The notes beneath the pieces are model-generated. The model was not told where the DNA came from. It was given only the letters and a program-made list of their open reading frames with translations, and ran no database searches. The position numbers and the translations under genes were made by a program. Below, piece after piece: positions 43,590 to 55,947 of a stretch of DNA of 64,000 bases; the stretch's first letter is position 1; each line of letters starts with the position of its first letter. Origin of the DNA: Capitulum mitella (lineage: Eukaryota; Arthropoda; Thecostraca; Pollicipedomorpha; Pollicipedidae); contig CP099841.1 of assembly GCA_030062745.1 (NCBI GenBank), forward strand, positions 19,657,398 to 19,721,397, read 5' to 3'.

Positions 43590-43920
43590 TTTTGTTCTGC
43601 GACTGTGTAAAAGCAGCCAACTGCAACTTGATAACGAGGAATAGATGAATGTCTCTTGATGCTTGAAAATAATCTGCTTTTTATCTACTTCAGACTCTTA
43701 CTTGTAATCTGTTCTTGGTGTCGTATCCTGCGAAAGACAGATTTGCATGGCTGATTTTCATATACTGGTTACCATCAGTGACACAATTTACGTCACTAGA
43801 CAGTAGGATGTTATATCATAATGACGTTATGCTGACGTGATATGATGTTATATCAGATGTCATGCATGAAATGCATGACTCAAATTATGGATGTTGCAAA
43901 TTATGCATGCTGCAAATTAT

Positions 43921-44020
43921 CTGTGTATGTGGGAGTTGTGTTTGTGTATGTTTGTGTTTGTGTTTGTGTTTGTGTTTGTGTCGTGTATGTTTATGTTTGT
44001 GTTTGTGTCATATAGTGTGT
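43921..44020 (+). repeat. TTTGTG-type simple repeat, block B
   Basis: Same array as 20083-20170 but about two units longer. It again truncates the end of a DUF229 pseudogene. Confidence 0.85.
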
Positions 44021-44040
44021 GTATGAGAAGAGGTTTTGCT

Positions 44041-46690
44041 CTCGTCATAGTGACGAACGAGACAGTCACTCTGGCCCCTGTACATATTGAGAAGAGACAC
44101 GTCGACGACTTTGGGCGGTCCGCTCCGCTGGTCTCGAACAGTGGCCTCGAACTCGGCAAGACCCGGCTGGGTCACAAATTGTACGACGTATTCTTCAAAC
44201 GGCTTCGAATGGTACGGTGTTTCTTTCTCTTTTCCTTCGCCGTGAGACATCTGGTGGTTGACACCCTGTTGACGCTGGGCAGGGTAAGGTAGGCACGCAG
44301 GGCTCGTACCTCTTGCAGCTTGACCTTGTTGATGTGCTCGACGGTGGCGACTGCCGCTCTTTGGACGGCGGGTTCGTTGACTGACATCGGTTTGCGGGAG
44401 CGGCACACGCACCAGTGGTCGTTGATGCCGGCCTCTTTACACGATCGCTCGGACGGCACGGCCTCGAACAAGCTGATGCCGCTGTTGTTGACGTCTGGAA
44501 GGTGCATGGCTTTCATGTCTCGCAAGATGTGACGCAGGGTGGCGTGCGCGTCGAAGAACGTCGTGAGCCGAGCTGAGTTTTGGTGCAGGTTCTTCACCCT
44601 GTCCGGATACCGGGCAGAATACCATGGAGGAAGGATGATGTAGAAGAAGGGCATGCGGGACTCGTAGCCTCCCAGCTCGTAACGCATCAGCAGGCCGAAT
44701 CGTAGGCCCTGGTCTCGGCAGAAAACGTGGACAAAAGAGTTGAGGCGCGCTGAGTTTCTATACTGCGGAAGAACTTGAGAAGCCAATCTTGCATAGATTG
44801 GGCATAGATCAAGGGACCGTCATGGCTCGAGGCGGCACTACAGAAATTCAGACTGACCCTCATGAACCACGCTTGACATGAAGTCTTCCAGCCACAACAG
44901 CGAGAAATCATTCTGCTCTCTTGAACCCTGTTCCCGACAGGGGGGCTGAATCCGCCCCCCCCCCCTAGGGTTTTTGCTTGCCAATTCCAGGCTTTTTAAC
45001 GCAACTTCACGAAACTTGGTCACTTTTCCTAGCTATATTTTCTACGCACCATGACAAAATTTCAAAATTCTGCTTTGCTCAGGAGCGGAGCCAGGCAACG
45101 TTTTTGGGAGGCACCTAAGGCCATTTTTGGCCATGTTGAGGGTAAAAGGAAAATGTCTACCAAAAACAGAGTTTTTAAGATAGAACTTAAAACTTGATAT
45201 GGATGTATAGCTAAATAGTTGGGTAACTTTTCAGTTCAGATATAATTTTGTTTATCTGAGGTCACTTTACAAGATCAGGTGAAGGTCAAAAGTCAAAATT
45301 TGTTTTTTTGCAATAATTTCGGCGCCGTTTTTTCAAATGCCAAACCCGGAATATATATGGCATAGAAGGGTGCGCTCTACCTGTGTACTAAGTTTCAGCT
45401 CGATGTCAGGTCAGGTCACAGAGGTGTGACCTAAAATGTCAGCGCGCCTACCTGATGTGGCAATAGCCATAAAATGAAATTTTTGAAATAGAGTCAATTC
45501 AAATTATTGAAAACGTTTACAGATAATATTAAATGCACACGAAATCATTCCAAGTGACCACAAGGTCACTGGAGGTCATTTAAGGTCAAAGGTCACAAGT
45601 TGATCTGAAGAACGTGTGACCATGACAGTTCCCCCTTTTTCATGCCCCTGGTACCGCCTATGCTAATATTATGCAAACATTGTAATGCGATTTTTACGTC
45701 TTAAGCATAGGGTGACTAGCAGAAGCCAAAAAAGTGTTTTCGCTTTTTTTGTTTATTTATTTGTTAGAAAACTAATCCTCCTATTTTTGAAACCCTGTGA
45801 ACGCCCATGAATTTTCCCGAAATTTCAGATTTGTGTACCCATGGTAAAATCCCTATCCATAATCTCTCGATTCATGCCAGTTTCATTGAAATCGGTCGAT
45901 AAACAACAGAGTTATGAGAAGTCCAAAAGTACCCGCCATTTTAACATTTTTCCCCTATATCCACACATTTCAAAATTTTCATTTTTTATAAAAATGTAGT
46001 TCACGTCACGGCAGATCGATTGCCGTTTGTTGCAATGAAATCGGACAAGTAGTTCTCGAGATCTCGGGGAGGGGGCGGAATCCGCCCCTGCCGGGAATCG
46101 ACCATACCGTCCAGCTCTCCGGGAATAGGGTTAATTGACGTGTCTGACGATCTTTGATGAAATGGTAGTCGATAATGGCACGGTAGATTGGCCATAAATA
46201 ATAATCCGTAGGTGTAACGTAGAAACCATGTTTTATAACGACGAATCTTGCCAGGTCTGGCATGTCTTCGTTGAACACAGCGACATAGCCTAACCCTGAG
46301 AGCTGTTTTATGATCAATGGTAAGTTTTCACCGGGTGCTTTTGTGAAGGAAAAATGTAAGTCGCCATATGTAAGCGCAGAAAGGAGAGCGGGCGAGTTTG
46401 GGAAAATGATGACGCTGACTGTTGGACACGGCAATAGCGTGATATTCATGTGTTAAACGTTTTCCGACGCCAGGCAAAAAAGGTTTGAAGTTGAACTTTG
46501 AAACCGACTCTAGATCGATGAGGTATACATTGTTTTTTTTCGGCTTGTGCCTTTGATGTGTTTTTCCTTTCCTTTTGGCCACTCAGTTCAACTAAAGTTC
46601 TGTTGACTGGTTTGAAAGCGATAAATGCACGGAAGTCCTCAAGGATGGTGTTGCTAATAATTTTTCAGTAGCACCGAGCATAGAACTGAA
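44041..46690 (-). pseudogene. DUF229 pseudogene B, split by a TTAA element
   Basis: The duplicate of pseudogene A: C-terminal part 44041-44920, TTAA element 44925-46130, middle part 46135-46670. It shares the N-terminal loss, the tail truncation and the insertion site. In addition one base is missing near 44765 relative to block A, which breaks the frame that stays open in pseudogene A. The C-terminal part is still very close to the intact genes. Confidence 0.85.
44925..46130 (-). mobile_element. TTAA element in pseudogene B
   Basis: Same insertion as 21074-22282, flanked by TTGA (44921-44924) and TTAA (46131-46134). It therefore inserted before the block duplication. The DR1 motif is conserved at 45583-45595. 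Confidence 0.85.
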
Positions 46691-47989
46691 TAGCAGATCT
46701 TTTGATAGAAGGTATTGTCATGGTCGTTCATTATCACCGAGGCAGAGTAGCTCAAATTCAGGTAATGCTTTTTGCAAATCGCCATTTGTTAGGTAAGCTT
46801 GAAACTGCTGCTATAAGTAGAGTTTTGCAGACAATGAACGGGAGGAATTACAGAAACAGTTTGGATGGTTTGATGTGATGTCATGGGTCTGGTCAAGGTC
46901 AGAAGTCGAAAATTATTGGGAAACCTAGAACTTCCGTGTCAGTCATCTCAGCCACAAGACTGAAACACGTATTAAGGCCACTTCATCTTTTGCCGGTTAC
47001 AGTTACAAGTTACAGTTCGATGTCAGGTCAGTTCACGGACAGATAACCGAAAATTTGCTTACGGATTCACCTTTTGTAGAGTTCAGACAATGAAACGCTT
47101 CCAGTTTCTTGCGAAATGCCCAATTCAAGGCTGAAAAAATCCAGAAGAATGCAAGGGTATGATCGAACACATGCTCCTATCGTTATGATCTCTTCTTGGT
47201 CGTCTGAGGCCACTGACATGAGATGCACTTTACTGACGTTGGTCCTTTTTCCAAAAACTTGAAAAATTTAAAAACCTTCGACGGCGAATAATGGCGAGGG
47301 ACAAGAGCTCAAGCAAGCATTACTATAACAAGCGAAATATAAAAATAGAGTTAAATTCCGTAGTGGGAAGCCCGTCAGCGCCTTCCCAGGTCCGGCATTC
47401 CCGGCTTTTCATGAGCTTTGCGTTTCTATCCGCAGTGCTTTAGTCTGCATATTTTGCCGTGGAACCATTCCGGGAGTGGAGTTTTTACACTCCTCTGCTT
47501 TTCCTTTTTTTTGGGCAGTATTTCAGCATGCAACGATAATCATAATTGCAGTTAGTAATAACTGACATTTCTTGTTCAGGGTCTTTCACCAGTAACCTGT
47601 TTGTGCCACTGACTCTTGGCTGCGCAACCCACAGTTATGACTGACTCAAACTGAAAACCGTGGCGTTGTTGGAAGTTCGAATGTTGTTTGCAATATGTCC
47701 CGAGTGCTGGACAGTTGACGTTATTGCTGGTTAGCGCATGGTGTGAGCAGACCCTTAGGCAGAATACAGTCTATGTATACGCATTCCAGAGCGAGTTCAA
47801 AGGCACTGGGATACGAGTGACTTGTATGGCATCCACTGACTGACCTTCAGGATTGATTTGACCTTCAGGAAGACATTGCTGAAAAAATTATTTCATTCGG
47901 TGTGGACAAAAGGTTTATCTTCAACACTCGTGGATCCCGATGGGCAGTAGAATGGCACTACCATTGGCTATAATTCTCATGAGAGCAGT
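46691..47989. other. No recognisable gene; collinear with block A
   Basis: Counterpart of 22826-24139 with only scattered differences. Confidence 0.5.
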
Positions 47990-49043
47990 TGAATGAATAA
48001 CTGTTACTGTTAAAAGCGCTCAACCAGCAGTTTATTTGCGGTGCGTTGAGGACATTTTTGGCATCTGGAGTGATGGCCTGGAACAACTTGACGAATTTCT
48101 TCAATTTATAAATAATCTTCACCCGTTCATAAGACATACAGCTGAACGTTCAGATCATTCCATAAAAGGCAGCAGATCCCTTTCTACGATACCATATTTA
48201 CAGTGCATGCCAGTGATAAACATTCCACCGAAGTTTCCAAGAAACTTATGGCAACATCCTTAATAATGTATTTTTTTTCGGCGCATCCGGTTCAAACAAA
48301 AACGCCGATACTCTTTTCACAGATGTTAAGAGAAAGCATCACGAGACGTTCACCACAAAGCAGTACGACAAAGCTCTGGTAAAAATGCCCAGAATCGCGG
48401 GTGGATCAAATGCGATCTTTATTTTTCGCCAGCGACCACCCACATAAATTTATCAAACGTATTATGTACCAAATCACTCAAAGACCTACAAAATCTCAGC
48501 AGCGAACGATTCTCCAACACGACCTTAGTTTGCCTGCCTTTCATTGACGAAAAACGTTAGCCAGATTGGTCGACGGGATCATCAGGCTTTCGGACATGAA
48601 CGCTACGGTGGCACGGGAGAAATCACCAGACAATAACCTATTAACATTCTCTGCCCTTGTGCCCTTTCCATTCCAAGGGGAAAACGACATTGTCATTGTT
48701 GTGAGGTGGATTTTTTCTGGGGTGGGGGAGATGCCATGTAAAGAACATTGCGTGCATAATTACCTGTGGTTTGTGTGCTTTTCATGTGGTTAGCTACTTT
48801 GGGAAACCAAGGATAGAATTAAGGGAGCTATGCAATGAACGTTTTAGGGGCACAAATGAGAAAACTAGGAACACTTCTGTGGGTAACCACTTTCGGACAT
48901 GTCACCCTCATGTCAATAGTACGTCTAAACCTTTATGCAATGAAATTATCTGGACTTACAAGGACGTGGGAGAAGTGAAAATCGCAGGATCTATCAAAAT
49001 TCATGATTCCTGGCCTACGCTCAACACTAGTGTTTCGTCCTAG
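47990..49043 (+). pseudogene. Penelope-like element remnant B
   Basis: The same remnant as 24140-25203. The RT piece (RCVEDIFGIWSDG) has lost about 12 bp near 48218 and carries a Tyr-to-Cys change in the YVED-type box. The GIY-YIG tail frame ends at 49043. Confidence 0.75.
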
Positions 49044-49690
49044 CGCCTGTTTTCGCCAGTACCTTATAGGTGGACGGTTTTATGATATACTATATGAGGT
49101 TGGCTAATTAATTCTCAAAAACCTAGGTCATGATACGTTTTTTTTCTTTTTGACCTGGCGCGTTAGGGCGAGGTCAGAATTCAAGACAACACAGTGTTTT
49201 TTTAGAGAAGTGTTGCCGACCAATGCAGTATTAGTTTTACCATATGCCGTTATAACTGCGATTCCGATGAGGTATTTGCGTATGGGGTGGCATGGGAAGT
49301 CCAGTTTGCTAGGACCATCCAACAGGCTACCAGAGTCATCACTGTCGTCACCAGTCGAGCTTAAATCAGTCGCTGCCGCTACGTCACCACTGATATCTTC
49401 TGGTGCTGGTCATCACCCGTCATCTCTCCTTTGTTGTCTCACCGCAAGTACAACTGTCGTCTGTGCCAATACATTACTTTCCCTTCGCGAGAAATGTTTG
49501 TCCTTCCAATGAAAAGTACGATAAACAGGTGTCAAGATATACTTCAGAATTACAACTAGGCCATTCCTCGAATATGCGCACCAAACTTGAAATGAAACAA
49601 TCGGTGTCAAAGCCAATATCCATAGCAAATAAAGGTTATTGAACTTAAGAACTGCGGCAAAAGCCTTTTATTGTGTCTTTCCTACATTAA

Positions 49691-49908
49691 CCCTATTCCC
49701 GGAGGGCTGCACCGTATGGCCAATTCCCGGCAGGGGGGGGGGCGGATTCGGCCCCCCTGAAATCTCGAGAACTACTGGTCTGATTTCATCGCAACAAACG
49801 GCAATCGATTGACCATGACGTATGCCACACTTTAAAAAAAGAAATCCTCAAAATTTTGAAAGAGGTGGATACAGGGGGGCATGAATACCAAAATTGGGGT
49901 ACTTTTTA
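49691..49908 (+). mobile_element. 5' fragment of a TTAA element at the end of block B
   Basis: It begins CCCTATTCCCGG after TTAA (49687-49690) and is almost identical to 25859-26070. It breaks off in a perfect palindrome centred near 49912. Confidence 0.85.
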
Positions 49909-49927
49909 AAAAAAGTACCCCAAAAAT
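49897..49927. repeat. Palindromic breakpoint of block B
   Basis: GGGGTACTTTTT is followed at once by AAAAAAAGTACCCC. Similarity to block A stops here. Confidence 0.85.
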
Positions 49928-52055
49928 TCCGCACTGGAATTTAGGGCCCAAAATAATCTTATCTCAAACCCTAGAGGAAAGTGAAGTCACTAGAGGTCAA
50001 TGACCTTTTTTGACCTGAGCAATGCACTAAAGAGTTTGTTGCAGCCTTGAGCGGGTCACTGCTATGTGTAAAAACAATGACAGAGATAAATTGCGATAAG
50101 AAGGTTCCAGTAAAAGAAAATCTGCATGGCAATGTGCACCTTATTTATTCCTCCCTACGGCAGACGCATCAAGTGGCGTCTGAAGCCGTCGGCTGGTAAC
50201 CTCTCTTGGTCTCCACTGACCCTTCCTGAACGCTGAAAAATATTCCACTTGCTACGTAGACCTCGCTAAAACTTTGAATTTTTCGACCCCTATCATTTGA
50301 AAATTTGACCTTAGTTTACCTCAGATGACCTTTGGTTCAACCTGAAATCGTCCTTGGGTATCTAAATTGTCCTTGGGTGTCTTATCGGCGACCTGAGGTC
50401 TCCTAAATGCTCTCTTAAATGCAAATCAGCCATAAAAACATGCTCATCAACAAGACGAAAAATAGGACGTGCAATTTAGAAATGTGCCATTTTGAAACGA
50501 TGACCTGATCTGGACTGACTCGCACTGAGGTCAGAAAGAGGTAAATTTACTTACAAAAGATTATTGGTGTGTTATTAGCCATCATGTAGGGCATGATTTG
50601 GGGGAAAATATTGATCAGTTGATGGGTTATTAAGAAACAAAAAAATTGCAATTTTGTCTATATTTCTTTAAAATTTGGGTTAATTTCCAAAACTGTTGCC
50701 GGTTTCGAGCCCAACTCTTCACGTGCTTTTCGATGAAGTATTTTTTCATTTTCCTCCGATACATGGTTCGTGAGTTAGCAGGGGGCGTTCAAACGCCCAC
50801 CCCCCCCGCCGGTACGGGGAGGGTGGATCTGGCTACCGGTACGAGGCGAGTTAATAGAGACAGCTGATTTCGAAATAAAAGATATTTTCTAAGAAAGACA
50901 GCATGGCTGCAAATTTTCTGTTTTCGTCTTCCTCTCAGGCAGCGGTACAGAACGTATAGTGGGTCCGCGAAGTTTCAGTTCAAGTTTGAAATAATTTCCT
51001 GGTTTGTGTTACCCGTGCATAACTGTGTTATCAATGCTGTGAAGCAAAACTGGTCCCATACAACGCCTCCATTGTGGAATTACGCGTCGTATTTGACTAG
51101 AATAGAGGTGATACGTCACGGTTTATCCGCGGCTGGCTTTATTATGGCAGAGCCATTGCCATTTTTGCGCCACTATTTGCCGAGCCCCATTGGACCAGCA
51201 GCACAATCAGGGCAGGACTACGTAATGGTGTGCTGATGGTTGTTCCAGTGTTTCGCATATGCCTAAGGCCTATTCAAAGAAAGAATTACGAAGGAGGGGA
51301 TTCCAACCACATAGAGGGCACATTGGAAGTGATGCAAAAGTGTCAGTAGGACTTCTCCCAGTTTATTTTGGTGGCCTAGCCAATGGGAGCCAAGTGTCTG
51401 TCCATGGATGCTCTTCAAGGTTACGCACTTTTCAACAGTTTTCGAAAATCATGCGTGTCAATTTATTACTCTATTTTTTGCCCAGTACAACTATAACAAC
51501 TTCAGCTTTTCGAAAACGGCCTATTTTCGCAGTTTTTTGTTGAACAATCCTAAACTTCATGACGTAAAAAAATTTCCTGTTTTCATTATAATTTTTCCGC
51601 CTTCGAAGAACACACTGAATACATATTTTTGAAACCAGTGAGTATTTAGTGGTTCCCTGCTAGTTGGTGGTCAGTGGTTTCTCATTGGCTGCGGACTGGG
51701 TAACAAGTCCCTGCGTCCCTAGCACTTTTGGCGCCGTAACTCCCGCTGACTTAATGATATATACAGATATATAATATGTATATATATATTCTGCATTTTC
51801 GAGGCTCCGAGTTCTTCAGCAGATCTGAAATGTTTTAGCTGTTTCGCCTGTTTAATCTGCTTTTTCACGCTCTCTCGGCGTCACGGCAAATCCTATAACA
51901 TGGTAGCGGCAGTCAGCAGGTGTGAGGCTCAAGAAAAAGATGTCCGCGTCTTTAGGATCAGAAACAAATGTTTTTCGTGCGACTCAGACTACATCACGCA
52001 GTAGTGGGTCGAGGCTTCCCGTGTTCTGCCCGCCAGGTGCTTCAGTACTGTTTCC
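49928..52055. other. No recognisable gene; repeat fragments
   Basis: Contains AGGTCA-rich DNA. At 50680-50855 there is a relative of the repeat seen at 58740-58905 and 59950-60060 (GTTTCGAGC... then a TGAGTTAGC-like stretch and a G-run/C-run), followed by TTAA near 50850. At 51905 TGGTAGCGGCAG follows a CA dinucleotide and could be an LTR primer-binding site, but no LTR pair was found. Confidence 0.45.
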
Positions 52056-52646
52056 ATGTCAGCCAAAGAAGCGCCGGTCGACCGGTCGAAAAGCTGCCAT
52101 CCGAAAGGCAATGCACCATGTCATGCGGTTTTGGCGAAAGGTCCGCATCAAGATGCAAGCAAAGCATTGGTCCATGGCGAAGGTGGAGAACTGGCAGGAA
52201 TGGCGTGGCTTACAAAACAGCAAAAAGACCACGAAAGATGCGGTCTTTGCGGGACGGGACAGAAACGGAAAATTCGTGAGCACGTGCTTGACAGACTTTG
52301 GGGCACCGGCGCGCCAGACGTCATCGATGTTATGATGAATGATAGACTTCTCTCCCAGAAGGACAAGCAGGAAGATATCGACTTCTCCATGGAACAGCGT
52401 GGGCCGAAACAGGCTACTACGAATGGCATAGACAAGGTGTTAACGGCAGAAGTCAGATGGAAAGGAGATGCTACTCTGACCAGGTTGAACTGCGCACGGT
52501 CACTTTTCAGTATATTAATATGCAGTGTGCCACTTGCCAGAAACTATCAGGAAGTTCATTTTTTTACTAATCTTGTTTACGGCTTCAACAAGCACCAGTA
52601 TTCGCTACTTGGTCTTCGATGTAACTCTTTTTTAACGAAACGCTAG
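52056..52646 (+). CDS. Hypothetical protein (196 codons), doubtful
   Basis: This is the longest unexplained frame in the distal third of the window. It contains HERCGLCGTG, which could be half of a zinc-binding site, and is otherwise without recognisable motifs. No splice structure, paralogue or promoter was identified, and an overlapping frame (51922-52335) is also open. It may be a chance frame or a degraded transposon product. Confidence 0.25.
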   Translation: MSAKEAPVDRSKSCHPKGNAPCHAVLAKGPHQDASKALVHGEGGELAGMAWLTKQQKDHERCGLCGTGQKRKIREHVLDRLWGTGAPDVIDVMMNDRLLSQKDKQEDIDFSMEQRGPKQATTNGIDKVLTAEVRWKGDATLTRLNCARSLFSILICSVPLARNYQEVHFFTNLVYGFNKHQYSLLGLRCNSFLTKR

Positions 52647-52871
52647 ATACTTCCAAACGTGACGTGAGCAACGAAACTAAAAGCGAGCTTGCATAGTTTG
52701 GTTTTTTAGGTACACAATCAGTTTCACCCCTTTAGGTCACACCGCAGCTTTGCGGGCGCCCTCAAAGGAGGTGTTGTCGTTTTTATTATTATTTTATGAT
52801 ATAATTCTGGTTTTCATCGAATCTTATGAGACGTAACGTAAAGGGCGCTCTTAAGGGTCCCACGACGGCTT

Positions 52872-53282
52872 TTGAAACGAATAAGGACTCAAACTACTAA
52901 TAGTATACAAATCGCCATTTTTGATTACATCATTGGATCTGTCTTTGCTGTCCTAACGACGGCTGCGAGGAGACCTGATGTTGATATTCCAAATCTGAAG
53001 CGTATCGTAGACGCTAAACCAGATCTTCAGTTGTCGACTACCACAAATACACGAGGAAACCATCTCAAGCAGCACACACCTAGAGCAAAGTCCCTCCCCA
53101 GGCGACAGTTCCCGATAGTGCAGTACGTGGAACAACCTTCCATCCCATATCGTCTCCATCCCATCTCTGGTGGCCTTCAAATCCAGATTGGACTCCCGTT
53201 GAAAAACAGCCAGTTTATACCTGCATCTGACGACAAGCCGCTCACCAGAGCTGTAAACGGCCCTGCCCTACAGGCTTCGTAG
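52872..53282 (+). CDS. Hypothetical protein (136 codons), doubtful
   Basis: An open frame starting MKRIRTQTTNS with no motif that I recognise and no second copy in the window. Listed only because it is one of the few unexplained long frames here. Confidence 0.2.
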   Translation: MKRIRTQTTNSIQIAIFDYIIGSVFAVLTTAARRPDVDIPNLKRIVDAKPDLQLSTTTNTRGNHLKQHTPRAKSLPRRQFPIVQYVEQPSIPYRLHPISGGLQIQIGLPLKNSQFIPASDDKPLTRAVNGPALQAS

Positions 53283-53289
53283 GCCTGAA

Positions 53290-54456
53290 AATTTCGCGTG
53301 CTCCTTAAGAAAGGAAAGGAATTGCCCCTCCAAGGTTGATTAAAAGTGAAATGGTCAATAACCTCCCTTCATGATCTTGACCTGAGACAATCTTGACCTA
53401 AATAAGGACGACAGTATAGAGATCACTGACACCATGGATTAAACACGTCCAATACCAAGTATCGTAAAATACTTCAAACATTTGTTATGCAATGAGAACT
53501 GTCGCCGTAACGTTATCTGTCCATAACCTGCCCCCGAGAAAGATGTAAAATGTCAGTGACCCGTCAAGGTACCAACTTCCAATTTCCAGACAACGCGTAA
53601 AGCGATTCAGTACTCATCTATGCAAAGTTTCAGAGCAAGCACAGTAGTTGTTCTGGTGCAGTTTGCGAAAACCCTAAAGGGGAGGGAGTATTTCCCTTTG
53701 TCTGTTCTGTGTACTGTGTGCATTGTATACAGTTTTTTAAGGAACGCCGAGACGAACAGTTTTAAAGACTACGTTGACGGCATCTTTAGCTCTACGTCAC
53801 CTAAGCTGGACCTCGACAAACACATTAGTTGTCCAACTTTCCCCCATACCGAATCGGCAGGTGGTCCATAGCAGGTGGTCGGCATGCCTTTCATGAGACT
53901 GAGAAGCACAATCTGATTTTGAACGTACCCCTACCGCTACCCCATACCTCGCTGAACACGGATGGGGGCACATGAGGCAAGAAACAAGACGCAGGGCGCG
54001 TGTCCCGTTTTTTTTTTACGCATGCTGGGAAACACTTCCATTTCACAAAGAACTTTCAGCTTTTGAGAATGAGCCCTCCTCAACTGATAATGACAGCGCG
54101 TCCCTCCCGTTGTAATGTTCCGGATCTGTGGCTGGCCATTAGTTTAACAGTTGCAAGTGGGTTTCAAAATGTTCGTCTTGAGCAATCCTGGCTGTGTGAC
54201 GTTAGGGAATAGGATTCCTAATTCCGCACATCTGAGCACTTCCATTAAAGTGAGTGCATCACCTACATCATTTTTTGAAAGTCCTTTTCCCCTCCACACT
54301 TTGTAGGCAATCAGATACGTTTTCTGTCCACCGAAATTCGCATGCGAAAGTGGTACGGTTTAGGCATTATCAGTGTTTATACTTTGGGTATGGGTTAATA
54401 GTATCCCTTCCTCTACGATTGGGCAATTACTTTTGTCTGTTTGAGTATAAGGCTCC
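53290..54456. other. No recognisable gene
   Basis: Intergenic sequence with short frames only. Confidence 0.5.
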
Positions 54457-54693
54457 AACAAGATCTCTCTAAACAGGGTGACGGTAGGGGAAAGGGGCGT
54501 GCTCCCAGGCATGACTAGGACCTCTCCTCATTCATGTTGAACTTCCAGTTTCTGGAGGCAGCATGATCAGGAGGAACAAGATCTCTCTATACAGGGTGAC
54601 GGTAGGGGAAAGGGGGCGTGCTCCCAGGCATGACTAGGACCTCTCCTCATTCATGTTGAACTTCCAGTTTCTGGAGGCAGCATGATCAGGAGG
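54457..54693. repeat. Tandem duplication of 118 bp
   Basis: 54457-54574 and 54575-54693 are the same unit (starts AACAAGATCTCTCT, ends GATCAGGAGG). They differ by one substitution and one extra G, so the duplication is recent. Confidence 0.95.
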
Positions 54694-55943
54694 CTAGGAT
54701 TTAACCCCAATGTGGTCAATGCGATTGACTCGTGCACTTATTTCCTTGAATAAAATGCGTCACATTTTGTTTGAGTCCTGGGTCGCAAGGATGATGTTTA
54801 GAACTCGTGTACGATACTTTTTCTAAGATGAGAGGAAGGTTTTGTCATAACTGGTCTAAAATAGAGCACCATGCTTTTGTCCCAAGCTGCAGTGATATTT
54901 CAATTTATCTAATTGCTAGTTACAGTTACAACGTACTACCACTGCCAAATTTGCAGTTGAAAACCCGGCCAGTGTGATATTCCAGCCACCAAATAAAGAA
55001 TTAAACGTGTAGGACTTCAGAGGCAAACAGCTGACTAGTGATGGACCCCAGTTCCTGTTTAAACAAACTGTGACCACTAAAGCTACTTCCATTGACCATG
55101 GAAAAGTAAAACTGGTATGTTGAATGGATGGTATCACCATGGTGGTAAAAGTTTCATTGTATCCAAATTATGTAATATGGATGGTAACTACCCACATTAG
55201 AAATAGTAGTGACATTTGATTCGTGGAAAGTCATATTTTGATTTTCATTTTTCACCGTTCGGCATTCCAAGAGCAGTCTGGCACTCGTTTTCATGATGCA
55301 AAATGCCGAAAAATGTCAAAAACTCTTTTTTCTGGGAGGGGGCTGCATTTGATCAACTATAGTTTCTGTGTTGTGAAAAATGTACAGTCTTTAAAACAAA
55401 ATTCGTGTCACTTGGCCCCCTCGAAAAACCGTGGCGACGCCCCTGCAAAAGGGCTCTGAAATCGCCAAAACGTCTTTTGTAACTGCAAGAGAGCCCCTCA
55501 GACGGCGAAAATGCTATCCAGAGACTACAAGAGGGGCACCTGGGACAACAAGGGGGCCACTGAGGCTGCCAGAGGTTGCAGTAGTTATCGGCCTTTGAGA
55601 CTGATAACTAACAGTCTGTAGAGATAGGGGCCGCTGAGACGACCAGAGGGGCTCTTCAAACCATTAAGCCTTGAGACGTCCAGGCAGTTCCGCCCCTGGT
55701 GTGCATGACTTTGCGGCCATAGATTCACCCGAGGAGGAAATGAGCTGGGGCCGGGCACCCCGTTAACGGTAAAAACGTTTACGTTTTCCCACGCAAGAAA
55801 GAAAGCACTTGCCTCATTGTCGAAAGTGGGCCACCCCGTCCCCTGTCCTCCCCCCCAAAAAAAACAAAAGGCTGGATATGGAACGGCTCTTGGCCCTAGT
55901 CAGCGAAGCGGTTATTATAAAACGGCTTTGGGATCTAGTCTTC
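54694..55943. other. No recognisable gene
   Basis: Unique-looking sequence. Around 55430-55690 there are scattered AGGGGC/GCCCCT motifs that look like a decayed GC-rich repeat. Confidence 0.5.
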
Positions 55944-55947
55944 TTAA

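Larger units (their letters stand above)
40080..49908. repeat. Segmental duplication, block B
   Basis: Collinear with block A (17155-26070) in the order DUF229 gene, split DUF229 pseudogene, Penelope-like remnant, TTAA element. Coding regions and the 43590-49686 stretch are nearly identical to block A. The 3' flank 40085-40375 is much more diverged from its partner (17165-17440), so the similarity is patchy. Confidence 0.85.
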
